Shown here: positions 8,801 through 17,904 of the stretch, in pieces
Layout: the number at the start of each line of letters is the position of its first letter
Numbering within the stretch: position 1 is the stretch's first letter
NCBI RefSeq assembly: GCF_021800405.1
Contig: NZ_CP084550.1
Location: 3,658,001-3,722,000 of the forward strand
DNA: 64,000 nt
DNA from: Arthrobacter sp. FW306-07-I
GTDB lineage: Bacteria > Actinomycetota > Actinomycetes > Actinomycetales > Micrococcaceae
Reading direction: 5' to 3'
Position numbers and translations under genes: made by a program
The notes under the pieces: model-generated
Databases searched by the model: none
Told to the model about the DNA's origin: nothing
The model's input: only the letters and a program-made list of their open reading frames with translations

Positions 8801-11125
8801 ATGGCGACTCGCAACAACCCCTTATTCGACACTGCCACCACACTGGGCAAGATTCTTCTCTTCCTTGGCGTGAGCGCAATCTGCGGTGTCCTCGTGGCGG
8901 GCCTGCTGGTCCCTGCCGCTGCCGTCTCCGGCAGCGCCGCAAGCGGTTCCATCGACTTCTTCGACTCCCTTCCGGCCGAGCTGAAGGTCGATCCGCCCAG
9001 CCAGACCACCCGGATCCTGGCCGCGGACGGCAGCGAGATCGCCAGCGTCTACACCGAGAACCGCACCAAGGTTCCGCTGGACCAGATTTCACCGAACATG
9101 AAGAACGCCATCATCGCCGTGGAGGACAGCCGGTTCTACGAGCACGGCGGCGTGGACACCACCGGCATCCTGCGAGCACTGGTCGCTACCGCCCGCGGCA
9201 ACAAGCAGGGCGCGTCCACCATCACGCAGCAGTACGTCAACAACGTGCTCAACGCGAACCTTGCCGCCGCCGGCGAGGAAGACCAGATCAAGCTCAACGG
9301 TGTCAATAAGGGCGTGGGCGACAAGCTCCGGGAAATGAAGCTCTCCATCGCCCTGGAGAAGGAGTTCACCAAGGACCAGATCCTTGAGGGCTACCTGAAC
9401 ATCGTCTTCTTCAACCGGGACGCGTACGGCATCGAAGCCGCCTCCCGCTACTTCTTCAGCACCACCGCCAAGGACCTGACCCTGCCGCAGGCAGCACTCC
9501 TGGCCGGCCTGGTCAACAGCCCGTCCGCGTTTGACCCCATCACCAATCCGGAGAAGTCCAAGCAGCGCCGCGACCTGGTGCTCGGGTTGATGTTGAACCA
9601 GGGCAAGATCACCCAGGCCGAACACGACGCCGCCGTGGCCACCCCGGTGGAGCCCAAGGTAACCCAGCCCAAGCAGGGCTGTGCGTACGCGGCCTCCGCC
9701 CCCTACTTCTGCGACTACATCCTGCACCTGCTGGAAAACAACCCGGCCTATGGTGCGGACATAAAGGACCGCCAGCGGCTGATTTACGGCGGCGGCCTGA
9801 CCATCACCACCACACTGGACCCCAACGCGCAGGCCACCGCCCAGGAACAGGTCAACGCTGCTGCGGGCGCAAACCCGGACAAGTGGGGCGCCTCGATGGT
9901 GTCGGTGCAGCCGGGCACCGGCAAGATCATCTCAATGGCCCAGAACACCACGTTCCTGCCCGGCCAGGGCTTCGATTCCCAGTTGAACTTCAACGTGGAC
10001 AAGCTGGATAAGGACGGGAACGACCTCAACGGCATGGGTGGCGCACAGCCTGGGTCCACCATGAAACCCTTTACCTTTGCCGAGTGGCTCAACGAAGGCA
10101 AGACCATGAACACGGTGGTTAACGCCGCCCAGCGGGTCTACCCCATCGGTTTCCCCTGGCGCAACACCTGCGGCAAGGTGCAGGGCGCGTACAGCACGGC
10201 GCAAAAGAACCAGGGCCTGGATGCGGCGGACGACCTGCAGAACGCTGAGACCAAGTGGTACAAGCCGCTGACGGTTTTGGAAGGCCTCTACAACTCGATC
10301 AACACCGTGACGTTCGCGTCAGCCGCCCAGTTGGATCTCTGCGGAATCCAGAAAATCGTGGATGCGACAGGTTTGCACGGTGGCCTGCCCTCCGCAGATG
10401 ATCCGCACCCGAAAATCGACATGTCAACCTTGGGTAACCTGCTGGGTTCCACGCAGACCTCGCCGCTGACCATGGCCAGTGCTTTCGCCACGTTTGCGAA
10501 TGACGGCAAATACTGCGAGCCCATCGCCATCACCTCTGTTGTCGATGCCACGGGCAAGCAGCTGCCGGCCCAGTCCAGCAGCTGCCGCGATGCCATCAAG
10601 CCTGAAGTTGCCCGCGGCGTGAACTATGCCCTCCAGGAAGTCCTGAACAGGGGTTCAGGATCGCTGATCCGGCCGCGGATTTCCACGACCACCAGCTTCC
10701 CCATCGGCGCCAAGACCGGTACCTCCAACAACAACGGCTCCACCTGGGTTGTTGGCCACACCACCGGCCTGGCCACCGCCGCTTGGTTCGGCGACCCGCT
10801 GGGGGCGCAGGACCGCGCAGGGCAGAACATCACCGTCAACGGAAAGTTCTATGAAGGCATTGACGGCTACATGATCGCCGGTCCCATGTTCTCCAGCTAC
10901 ATGGCCAAGATTGCTCCGGCCTATGGGACCAACCCGTTCCCTGCCCCGCCGAGCAACATGATCAATGGTGTAACCACTACCTCGCCTGGCAGGACCACGC
11001 CCCAGGTCACCCAGGCTCCCGTTCCTGCCCCCCAGGCAACCCGGGCTCCTGCCACGCAGGCCCCCGCCCCGGCCCCGGCCCCGACCAGCAACGGAAACGG
11101 CAACAACGGCAGAGGAAACGGCTAA
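8801..11125 (+). CDS. class A penicillin-binding protein (PBP1-type)
   Basis: 774 residues, bifunctional peptidoglycan synthase. One membrane anchor (residues 17-42) precedes the GT51 glycosyltransferase domain, with catalytic Glu108 in VEDSRFYEHGG and the motif QGASTITQQ (136-144). The transpeptidase domain has SxxK at Ser419-Lys422 (GSTMKPF), SxN at 499-501 (SIN) and KTG at 638-640. The last 60 residues are a Pro/Ala/Thr-rich tail ending in an Asn/Gly-rich stretch. The ATG at 8801 is preceded by a weak GTGGAAAA. The downstream metallophosphoesterase follows after 6 bases. Confidence 0.96.
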   Translation: MATRNNPLFDTATTLGKILLFLGVSAICGVLVAGLLVPAAAVSGSAASGSIDFFDSLPAELKVDPPSQTTRILAADGSEIASVYTENRTKVPLDQISPNMKNAIIAVEDSRFYEHGGVDTTGILRALVATARGNKQGASTITQQYVNNVLNANLAAAGEEDQIKLNGVNKGVGDKLREMKLSIALEKEFTKDQILEGYLNIVFFNRDAYGIEAASRYFFSTTAKDLTLPQAALLAGLVNSPSAFDPITNPEKSKQRRDLVLGLMLNQGKITQAEHDAAVATPVEPKVTQPKQGCAYAASAPYFCDYILHLLENNPAYGADIKDRQRLIYGGGLTITTTLDPNAQATAQEQVNAAAGANPDKWGASMVSVQPGTGKIISMAQNTTFLPGQGFDSQLNFNVDKLDKDGNDLNGMGGAQPGSTMKPFTFAEWLNEGKTMNTVVNAAQRVYPIGFPWRNTCGKVQGAYSTAQKNQGLDAADDLQNAETKWYKPLTVLEGLYNSINTVTFASAAQLDLCGIQKIVDATGLHGGLPSADDPHPKIDMSTLGNLLGSTQTSPLTMASAFATFANDGKYCEPIAITSVVDATGKQLPAQSSSCRDAIKPEVARGVNYALQEVLNRGSGSLIRPRISTTTSFPIGAKTGTSNNNGSTWVVGHTTGLATAAWFGDPLGAQDRAGQNITVNGKFYEGIDGYMIAGPMFSSYMAKIAPAYGTNPFPAPPSNMINGVTTTSPGRTTPQVTQAPVPAPQATRAPATQAPAPAPAPTSNGNGNNGRGNG

Positions 11126-11131
11126 GCGCAT

Positions 11132-12076
11132 ATGAGCATGGATAGCCTGGCAAGCCGCGCCCGTTCCATCGGGCGCGGCTTTGCCGTCACTGCCGGCGCC
11201 GGGGCCGCGGCCGGCGTTGCTGCGTTCGGGTACGGCCTGTGGGAGAAGAACCAGTTCGTCCTGCGCGAGGAGAATCTTGCCATCCTCCCGCCCGGCCGCG
11301 AACCATTCCGCATCCTGCACCTCAGCGATATCCATTTCGTCCCCGGGCAGCGGAAGAAGGCCGAGTGGCTCGGGTCCCTGGCGGACCTCCGGCCGGACCT
11401 GGTGGTCAACACCGGCGACAACCTCAGCCACGTCAAGGCGGTGGACCCGCTGCTGGAGGCACTGAAGCCGCTGCTGCAGTTCCCCGGTGTCTTTGTCCCC
11501 GGCTCCAACGACTACTTCGCCCCCAGCCCAAAAAACCCAGCGGCCTACTTACTGGGACCGTCCAAGGTGAAGCCCAAGCCGGTAGCCCTTGACTGGCCGC
11601 GCCTGCGCTCAGGCTTCGGCATGAGCGGCTGGGTTGACCTGACCAACCGCAACCAATCCCTGGTTCTGAACGGCATGCGCTTCGACTTCTCCGGGGTCGA
11701 CGATCCGCACCTGAAGCGGGAGCGGTATGCAGGCTGGCCCCGCGGAACAGTGAGCCAGAACGCAAAAGACCACGTTAAGGTGGCTGTTATCCACGCGCCC
11801 TATCAGCGGGTACTGGACCACTTCACCGAAAGCGGCGCCGACCTCCTGCTGGCGGGCCACACTCACGGCGGCCAGCTGTGCATCCCCGGGTACGGCGCCA
11901 TCATCTCCAACTGCGACCTTCCCACCTGGCGCGCCAAAGGCCTCAACGACTGGTCAAGCAACGGAAGCACGACGCCGGTCAACGTCTCCGGCGGCATCGG
12001 CACCTCGCGCTTCGCCCCGGTAAGGATCGCCTGCAAGCCCGAAGCCGTCCTGTTGACCCTCACCTCACCGAACTAA
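11132..12076 (+). CDS. membrane-anchored metallophosphoesterase (YkuE-like)
   Basis: 314 residues. A single hydrophobic segment near the N-terminus (residues 15-38) is followed by a calcineurin-like phosphoesterase domain with all metal motifs: LSDIHF (Asp, His), NTGDN, GSND (the family GNH motif varied) and AGHTHGGQL. YkuE-type enzymes act at the membrane; the natural substrate is unclear. The ATG at 11132 is used, with a second ATG two codons later possible. It is six bases after the PBP gene and probably co-transcribed with it. This PBP-phosphoesterase pair is common in Micrococcales. Confidence 0.9.
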   Translation: MSMDSLASRARSIGRGFAVTAGAGAAAGVAAFGYGLWEKNQFVLREENLAILPPGREPFRILHLSDIHFVPGQRKKAEWLGSLADLRPDLVVNTGDNLSHVKAVDPLLEALKPLLQFPGVFVPGSNDYFAPSPKNPAAYLLGPSKVKPKPVALDWPRLRSGFGMSGWVDLTNRNQSLVLNGMRFDFSGVDDPHLKRERYAGWPRGTVSQNAKDHVKVAVIHAPYQRVLDHFTESGADLLLAGHTHGGQLCIPGYGAIISNCDLPTWRAKGLNDWSSNGSTTPVNVSGGIGTSRFAPVRIACKPEAVLLTLTSPN

Positions 12077-12087
12077 CCCATTGCTCC

Positions 12088-12163
12088 ATCAGTTATGGTC
12101 CCCAAAAGCGGGTTATGGGCACCATAACTGATAGGGCATCCGGCATTACGGAGTGCAATAACT
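12088..12163. repeat. inverted repeat with four GTTAT half-sites
   Basis: ATCAGTTATGGT (12088-12099) is perfectly repeated in inverse orientation at 12121-12132. A second overlapping palindrome GTTATGG-gca-CCATAAC occupies 12112-12128, and a fourth half-site (CAATAACTGG) lies at 12156-12165. No T-run follows, so a plain terminator is not supported. It occupies the 193-base gap between the phosphoesterase and the ABC exporter operon, so an operator cluster or a small dispersed repeat is possible. Confidence 0.7.
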
Positions 12164-12269
12164 GGGGAAGCAGCCAGTGGCCCGCACAATCGCTGTGAAG
12201 CAGCTCACGCCATGGCATAGGGTTGTTGCTAGAGGAAACTACATTCGTTTTATAGCTTGAGAAGCGGGC

Positions 12270-14078
12270 ATGGCCAAGCAGACTCCCTTTTTCCGATCCA
12301 TCAGCCGTCTTTATCCCCACGTCCGGCCCATCATCCCCAGGCTCCTGCTGGGGCTGCTCTGTGCACTCCTGGCCAGCATCGTTGCGCTGACCATCCCCCA
12401 GGTGCTGCGTGTCCTGGTCAACACCGCCCTGCAGCCCGGAGGTACCCCGGAGGCAGTCTGGACGTCAGCGGGCGTCATCCTGGTCCTGGGTATCGCCGAA
12501 GCTGGCCTGGTGGCGTTGCGCCGACAATTCGTCATCAACCCTGCCACCACGGTGGAAACCCGGATGCGTGTGTCCCTCTACGACCACCTGCAGGACCTCA
12601 CCGTTTCCTTCCATGACCGCTGGGGCTCCGGCCAGCTGCTGTCCCGGGCCATGACGGACTTGAACTTCCTGCGCCGCTGGATGGCCTTCGGCGCCATCAT
12701 GCTGGTGGTCACCACCCTCACCGTGATCATCGGCATCGTTGCCATGTTCGCCATGAGCTGGCAGCTGGCCCTGATCTTCCTTGCCGCCGCCGTTCCCATC
12801 ACCATCAACAGCTTCCGGTTCCGCACCCGGTTCAGCAAGGTTGCCCGCCGCAGCCAGGACCAAGCCGGCGACCTCGCCACCACCGTGGAGGAATCCGTCC
12901 ACGGCATCCGCGTGCTCAAGGCCTTTGGACGCAGCCGGGAAGCCCTGGAAAACTTCAACGAGCAGGCCGAGGAACTGCGCCAGACCGAGATCGAGAAGGC
13001 GCGCCACCAGGCAACGTTCACAATGGTGGTCACCCTGCTTCCCGAGCTGGCGCTGGGAGCCGGGCTGGTGGTGGGCGTCATGCTGTGCGCCAGCGGTCAA
13101 CTGAGCATCGGCGCCCTGGTGGCGTTTTTCGCCACCGCGGCGGTTATTGCCTCCCCCGTGGAATTCTCCGGGATGCTGTTGGCCATGGCACTCACGGCCA
13201 AGACCGCCGTCGACCGCCATTACGAGGTGATGGACACGCAAAACACCATCACCAGCCCAACTCAGCCACGGCGCCCCAAGGAACTCGCTGGGGCACTCCG
13301 CTTCGCGAACGCAACCTTCGCCTTCGAGGACGCGCCGGACAAGCCCATCCTCAAGGACATCAACCTGGACATCCGTCCCGGCGAAACCATGGCCCTGGTG
13401 GGCATCACCGGCAGCGGCAAGAGCGCGCTGATCCAGCTGGTGCCGCGTCTCTACGACGTCACCACAGGGGCCATCACCATCGACGGCGTGGACATCCGGG
13501 ACTTCGAGGTTGAGGAGCTTCGCAGGGTTGTTGGCGTGGCGTTCGAGGACACCACGCTCTTCTCCAATTCCGTACGGGACAACGTCCTCCTGGGCGCCCC
13601 GGTCCGGACGGAGGAGGTCCTCGACGAAGCACTGGATGTGGCCCAGGCACACTTCGCCTACTCTCTGCCGGAAGGGGTGGACACGCTGATCGGTGAGGAA
13701 GGCCTAAGCCTGTCCGGCGGGCAGCGGCAGCGGATCGCGCTGGCACGCGCCATCGCCGCCCGCCCGCGCGTGCTGGTCCTGGACGATCCCCTGTCCGCCC
13801 TGGACGTGCACACCGAGGAGTTGGTGGAAGCCCGCCTCAGGGAAGTGCTGAAGGACACCACCACCCTGATCGTGGCCCACCGCCCCTCCACCGTGGCTCT
13901 GGCGGATCGGGTGGCGCTGCTCGAGGATGGCCGCATCACCGCTGTCGGGACACACACCGAACTCCTGGCCCACAACCAGCACTACCGCTACGTCATCGCC
14001 AGCCTGGACCGCGAACCGCGCGACCTGGACTCCGAACTGTCGGCGCTTGAGGTCCAGGCGGAGGAAGTGACCCGATGA
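12270..14078 (+). CDS. heterodimeric ABC exporter, subunit A
   Basis: 602 residues. A six-helix transmembrane domain (residues 1-310) precedes the ATPase domain: Walker A GITGSGKS at about 377, signature LSGGQRQ at about 480, Walker B LVLDD at about 500, switch His in VAHRPST. The residue after the Walker B Asp is Asp, not the catalytic Glu, so this half has a degenerate hydrolysis site. Its signature motif is canonical. The gene overlaps the next by four bases (ATGA), the usual sign of a stoichiometric heterodimer. Likely a drug or lipid exporter; substrate unknown. Confidence 0.93.
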   Translation: MAKQTPFFRSISRLYPHVRPIIPRLLLGLLCALLASIVALTIPQVLRVLVNTALQPGGTPEAVWTSAGVILVLGIAEAGLVALRRQFVINPATTVETRMRVSLYDHLQDLTVSFHDRWGSGQLLSRAMTDLNFLRRWMAFGAIMLVVTTLTVIIGIVAMFAMSWQLALIFLAAAVPITINSFRFRTRFSKVARRSQDQAGDLATTVEESVHGIRVLKAFGRSREALENFNEQAEELRQTEIEKARHQATFTMVVTLLPELALGAGLVVGVMLCASGQLSIGALVAFFATAAVIASPVEFSGMLLAMALTAKTAVDRHYEVMDTQNTITSPTQPRRPKELAGALRFANATFAFEDAPDKPILKDINLDIRPGETMALVGITGSGKSALIQLVPRLYDVTTGAITIDGVDIRDFEVEELRRVVGVAFEDTTLFSNSVRDNVLLGAPVRTEEVLDEALDVAQAHFAYSLPEGVDTLIGEEGLSLSGGQRQRIALARAIAARPRVLVLDDPLSALDVHTEELVEARLREVLKDTTTLIVAHRPSTVALADRVALLEDGRITAVGTHTELLAHNQHYRYVIASLDREPRDLDSELSALEVQAEEVTR

Positions 14079-15901
14079 GCACCGCAACGTTCGGCACCGC
14101 CAATGAAGACAATGCCCACCTCAGCAAGAGCGACAGCAGGGCAGTACGACGGCGGTCACTCGCCTTGCTGGGGTCGCTGATCCGTCCGGTACGGGTACGG
14201 TTCTGGCTGACCATCGCCATGGTGGTCCTTTCGCAGGCCGCGCGCGTTGCAGGCCCGGCACTGATCGCCTTCGGCATCGACCGCGCGCTTCCCGCGCTCC
14301 GGGCCGGCGATAACCTCCCGCTGGTGTTCACCGGCGTCGCCTACCTGCTGGCAGCCATTGCAACGGCGGGACTCACGTCCCTTTACGTCACCTCCACGGC
14401 GCGGCTCAGCCAGGCCATGCTGCTGGACCTGCGGGTGCGCGTCTTCCGGCATACCCAGCGGCTCAGCCTGGAGTTCCACGAGAAGTACACCTCCGGCAGG
14501 ATTATCGCCCGGCAGACCTCGGACCTGGAGGCGCTGAGGGAACTGCTCGATTCCGGCGTCAGCTCCCTGGCCTCGGGGATGCTGTTCATGGCGTTTACCG
14601 CAATCACCATTTTTGCCCTCGACTGGCGGAGCGGTTTGCTGGTGCTGGCCGCCGGTGTTCCGATGTTTTTCCTTTCCCGCTGGTACCAGAAGCACTCGCA
14701 GATCGCCTTCCGTGAGTCCCGTGTGGTTTCTGCCCGGCTCATTGTGCATTTCGTGGAGACCATGACCGGAATCCGCGCCGTCAAAGCTTTCCGCAAGGAA
14801 AAGGAAAACTCCGAGCGCTACGGCAAGCTTGCCGAGGACTACCGGCTGGTGACCGTCCGCTCCATCAACCTCAACGGCATCTTCCAGCCGGGACTGGTGC
14901 TGATCGGCAACGTCTGCGTGGCAGTTGTCCTGCTCTTCGGCGGCTTCCGGGTGCTGGGCGGCGACCTGGCCGTTGGCGTGCTCCTGGCCCTAATCCTCTC
15001 CACCAAGCGGTTCTTCCAGCCGGTGGACCAGATGGCCATGTTCTACAACTCGTTCCAGAGCGCGCAGGCAGCCCTTGAAAAGGTCTCCGGGCTGCTGGAA
15101 GAGGTGCCCACAGTCCGGCCACCGAAGAACCCGGTTGCCCTGCGCAGCGCCACGGGTCGCATCGACTTCAACGACGTCGAATTCCGCTACGGCGACGGGC
15201 CTGTGGTGGTCCCCCGCCTGGACCTGCACATCCCCGCCGGGCAGACGGTGGCGCTGGTGGGCCAGACCGGGGCCGGCAAATCGACCCTGGCCAAACTCAT
15301 TGCCCGGTTCTACGACGTCACCTCCGGCACGCTCACCCTGGACGGCGTAGACCTTCGCGACCTGGCCACTTCCGACCTCCGGCGGAACATCGTCATGGTC
15401 ACCCAGGAAGCCTTCCTGTTCAGCGGCTCGGTGGCGGACAACATCGCCCTGGGCCGGCCGGAAGCCTCACGGGAGGAAATCGAGGAAGCCGCCAAGGCGG
15501 TTGGGGCACACGAGTTCATCCTTGAACTTCCCGAAGGCTACGACACGGACGTCAACAAGCGCGGCGGCAGGGTCTCCTCCGGGCAACGGCAACTCATCAG
15601 CTTTGCGCGGGCTTTCCTGGCACGGCCGGCGGTGCTGATCCTGGACGAAGCCACTTCCTCGCTGGACATCCCGTCCGAACGACTGGTGCAGGCCGGGCTG
15701 GCCCGGCTCCTGGCCGGCACGGAGGCAGCACGGAGGACGGCACTGATCATCGCCCACCGCCTGTCCACGGTGGAGACCGCTGACCGCGTCCTGGTGGTGC
15801 ATGACGGCCGGATCGTGGAAGACGGGACGCCTGAGGAACTGATCGGTGGCGGCGGACGCTTCGCCGACCTGCACGGGGCCTGGAAGGATTCACTGGTCTA
15901 G
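14075..15901 (+). CDS. heterodimeric ABC exporter, subunit B
   Basis: 608 residues. A six-helix transmembrane domain (residues 30-330) and an ATPase domain with Walker A GQTGAGKS, Walker B LILDE (catalytic Glu present) and switch His in IAHRLST. The signature is VSSGQRQ instead of LSGGQ. The degenerate signature here and the degenerate Walker B in subunit A would face each other in the same composite site, leaving one active site. This is the asymmetry known from TM287/288-type exporters. Its start overlaps the subunit A stop. Confidence 0.93.
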   Translation: MSTATFGTANEDNAHLSKSDSRAVRRRSLALLGSLIRPVRVRFWLTIAMVVLSQAARVAGPALIAFGIDRALPALRAGDNLPLVFTGVAYLLAAIATAGLTSLYVTSTARLSQAMLLDLRVRVFRHTQRLSLEFHEKYTSGRIIARQTSDLEALRELLDSGVSSLASGMLFMAFTAITIFALDWRSGLLVLAAGVPMFFLSRWYQKHSQIAFRESRVVSARLIVHFVETMTGIRAVKAFRKEKENSERYGKLAEDYRLVTVRSINLNGIFQPGLVLIGNVCVAVVLLFGGFRVLGGDLAVGVLLALILSTKRFFQPVDQMAMFYNSFQSAQAALEKVSGLLEEVPTVRPPKNPVALRSATGRIDFNDVEFRYGDGPVVVPRLDLHIPAGQTVALVGQTGAGKSTLAKLIARFYDVTSGTLTLDGVDLRDLATSDLRRNIVMVTQEAFLFSGSVADNIALGRPEASREEIEEAAKAVGAHEFILELPEGYDTDVNKRGGRVSSGQRQLISFARAFLARPAVLILDEATSSLDIPSERLVQAGLARLLAGTEAARRTALIIAHRLSTVETADRVLVVHDGRIVEDGTPEELIGGGGRFADLHGAWKDSLV

Positions 15902-15971
15902 CCATCCCGTTCAGGATTTCGCATCGGGGCCTTGGATCGGCTATCCTTGTAAAGTTGCTTTTGCAGCGGAT

Positions 15972-16048
<77 letters not shown>

Positions 16049-16055
16049 TAATGAA

Positions 16056-16085
16056 AGAGGGTCTCCTTGCGGAGGCCCTCTTTTT
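16056..16085 (+). terminator. terminator of tRNA-Pro
   Basis: Stem AGAGGGTCTCC / GGAGGCCCTCT (one G-T pair) with a TTGC loop followed by TTTT, immediately downstream of the tRNA. Confidence 0.85.
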
Positions 16086-16146
16086 GCATCTCAAAGGGGT
16101 TGCGAAAGCATCGCGACCAGCCGGCTTCCGGCCTTACGCATGGTGG

Positions 16147-16186
16147 CCTTAAAAGGAACAGCCCCGGAGCAGTTGCTCCGGGGCTG
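16147..16186 (-). terminator. terminator of the repeat-peptide gene
   Basis: A 13-bp perfect stem CAGCCCCGGAGCA / TGCTCCGGGGCTG (16159-16171 and 16174-16186). On the minus strand it is followed by TTCCTTTT, so it ends the transcript of the peptide gene 29 bases after its stop codon. Confidence 0.8.
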
Positions 16187-16214
16187 CCTTCGCCTCCTAT
16201 GGTGAGGAAGCTAT

Positions 16215-16439
16215 TTATGCGGGGTCAGGCCAGTTGCCGATGTAGGTGACGACGGCGGTATCGGTGGTTGTGGTCTTCTTGCCCTTCGCCTTGGTGGAGG
16301 CAGGGTCAGGCCAGTTTCCAATAGCTACCGACGTACCCGAATTATCGGCGACGGAACCTGCAGACAGGACGGCCGGAGCCGCCGCAGAAAAAGCCAAGGC
16401 CCCAGCCAAGGCGGCCGCGGTTGCGATCTTCTTCAACAT
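16215..16439 (-). CDS. exported precursor with two IGNWPDPA repeats (putative peptide pheromone)
   Basis: 74 residues, no family recognised. A Sec signal peptide (MLKK, then an Ala/Leu core to about residue 25) precedes a short mature part. The octapeptide IGNWPDPA occurs twice, at residues 40-47 and as the exact C-terminus at 67-74, separated by a Lys/Thr-rich linker (STKAKGKK, then TTTTD). The two copies differ by four synonymous changes and no amino-acid change. The ATG at 16439 has GAGGAAC seven bases upstream, and a terminator follows the stop. Divergently transcribed from an XRE-TPR regulator. A secreted, protease-processed signal peptide read by that regulator is a strong but untested inference; no importer or protease gene is nearby. 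Confidence 0.82.
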   Translation of the reverse strand: MLKKIATAAALAGALAFSAAAPAVLSAGSVADNSGTSVAIGNWPDPASTKAKGKKTTTTDTAVVTYIGNWPDPA

Positions 16440-16490
16440 ATAAGTTCCTCAATACGAGTCGGATTCGTTACAAAGCCAGCACTGTCCTTG

Positions 16491-16530
16491 TTGACACACA
16501 TTGTAAAATATTTTCCACAGGGGCTGTCAA
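16491..16530. promoter_or_regulatory. dyad operator/promoter between peptide and regulator genes
   Basis: A 40-base imperfect dyad centred at 16510.5 has outer arms TTGACA (16491-16496) and TGTCAA (16525-16530), inner TGT and ACA at 16502-16504 and 16517-16519, and AAAATATTTT in the middle. On the minus strand the right arm reads TTGACA and lies 19 bases from TACAAT (16505-16500), a credible promoter for the peptide gene. The left arm could be the -35 of the regulator gene, but no good -10 follows. The XRE protein is the likely ligand. Confidence 0.65.
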
Positions 16531-16567
16531 GCATTCGGCGCCCCAGCTGTCCAGAAGGAGGAAACGC

Positions 16568-17833
16568 GTGGGCAACGGATTCGGAGAAAAGCTCCGGGCG
16601 GAGCGCCTTGAGCGTGGACTGACACAGGCGGAACTGGGCAAGGACCTGTACTCCCCCAGCTACATCTCACTGCTCGAGACCGGCCGGCGCGAACCGACGG
16701 CTGAAGTCATTGAAGAACTGGCCCGCAGGCTGGAGTTGGCCCCCAAGGCACTGGAGGCTTGGAGCCAACCGATCTCCGTCAGCGACGCTGAATACGTGCT
16801 GGCTGGGCTCTATGCGCGCCAGGCATGGGACCTCCGCGACTACCCTCTTGCGGCGAGCCACGCGGCGACGGCCGCGCAGATTGCCTTGGAGGGTAAGAAC
16901 ACCAGTGCCTGGTGGAACATGACTTACATGCAGGCCGAGTGCCTCATGAAACAAGGCGATTTGCAGGAGTGCCGCAAAATCATCGAGCGGCTCATTGAGC
17001 ACCCAATGGCGACGGAGTCCGTTGGCCTGGGAGTCCGCGCACGCCAGATGCTGGCTGCCGTCTGCCATGGCCAGGGCCAGTTGGCAATCGCGGTAGAACA
17101 CGCTCTCGAGGCTGTCAGGCTCTCCGTCAACCTCCCCCGCGGCTCGACCGTCGCTATCGGTGCACACCGGATCCTGATAGGTGCGCTGGCCGAAAGTGGC
17201 CGGCTGGACGAAGCCTGGAAGTATTGCCAGGCGCTGCTCGACCAAGTTGACGAGCACGCGATGTCCCAACTCGCTGGCGAGGTGGCTTGGGTAGTCGGCA
17301 ATGTGGCGTTCATGCGGCACGACTACACAGAAGGCGTCAAGCACCATGAGCGGGCAGCCCGCCTGCTCTCCCCTGCCAATGACATCGAGCTATGGGCGCG
17401 TTTCAACAAGGCCTCTGCCGCTGTCCGGCTCTCATCCGGCATTGTGGAGCCGGAGACGCTCGCAGCCATCGAACGTGCGGAGCTTGCCTTCTCGATTGTC
17501 GGCGGTACAAAGAGTGACGAGCTGGAGGTTGCCTTTATCCGCGCCCGCTGGCTCTACCTAACCGGCGACATCGTGGCAGCAGTCGAAAAACTCCGCGAAA
17601 TCCACGCCGAACGTGATGCCTTGGGCAAGCACACCGCCGGTGAGGTCTCCCTGCTCCTGGGCAAGTCCCTCAAGGCCGCGGGCGATATCGACGAGGCATT
17701 GGGGTATCTCGAGGAGGCTCGAAAAGCCTTCGCCGCGGCAGGTGCGCAGGACCGGGTTCAGCAGGCGCTGGATGCGATCCTGGAAATAAAGCTCGCGCAA
17801 AAAAGAGCGGCAGCAGCGGCTAAAGCAAGCTAA
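16568..17833 (+). CDS. XRE-HTH regulator with TPR-like C-terminal domain (RRNPP-like)
   Basis: 421 residues. Residues 6-60 are an XRE/Cro HTH (LRAERLERGLTQAELGKDLY, then SYISLLETGRREP). The remaining 350 residues are helical repeats of TPR type; for example the pairs around GDLQECRKIIERLIEH and GDIDEALGYLEEARKAFAAAG. This is the architecture of the Rap/Rgg/NprR/PlcR/PrgX/AimR regulators, which bind small linear peptides in the TPR groove. The GTG at 16568 is chosen because GGAGG lies six to nine bases upstream; an earlier ATG in the frame would add an unrelated leader. Divergent from the IGNWPDPA precursor. Ligand and targets are unknown. Confidence 0.9.
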   Translation: MGNGFGEKLRAERLERGLTQAELGKDLYSPSYISLLETGRREPTAEVIEELARRLELAPKALEAWSQPISVSDAEYVLAGLYARQAWDLRDYPLAASHAATAAQIALEGKNTSAWWNMTYMQAECLMKQGDLQECRKIIERLIEHPMATESVGLGVRARQMLAAVCHGQGQLAIAVEHALEAVRLSVNLPRGSTVAIGAHRILIGALAESGRLDEAWKYCQALLDQVDEHAMSQLAGEVAWVVGNVAFMRHDYTEGVKHHERAARLLSPANDIELWARFNKASAAVRLSSGIVEPETLAAIERAELAFSIVGGTKSDELEVAFIRARWLYLTGDIVAAVEKLREIHAERDALGKHTAGEVSLLLGKSLKAAGDIDEALGYLEEARKAFAAAGAQDRVQQALDAILEIKLAQKRAAAAAKAS

Positions 17834-17835
17834 AT

Positions 17836-17876
17836 AAAGCCGGCCAAGTAAGCGGGAGGCTTACCTGGCCGGCTTT
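17836..17876. terminator. bidirectional terminator between XRE-TPR gene and purC
   Basis: An 18-bp stem starting AAAGCCGGCCAAGTAAGC with one mismatch and a GGGAG loop. T-rich tracts follow on both strands (TTT on +, TTTATTTA on -). It lies between the two convergent genes. Confidence 0.88.
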
Positions 17877-17904
17877 CGGGCCTACCTGGCTTCGGTCTGA
17901 ACAG

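Noticed and set aside
16421..16567. Earlier ATG for the XRE-TPR gene
   Set aside because: It would overlap the divergent peptide gene and translate the promoter dyad; the GTG at 16568 has a strong ribosome site and begins the HTH.
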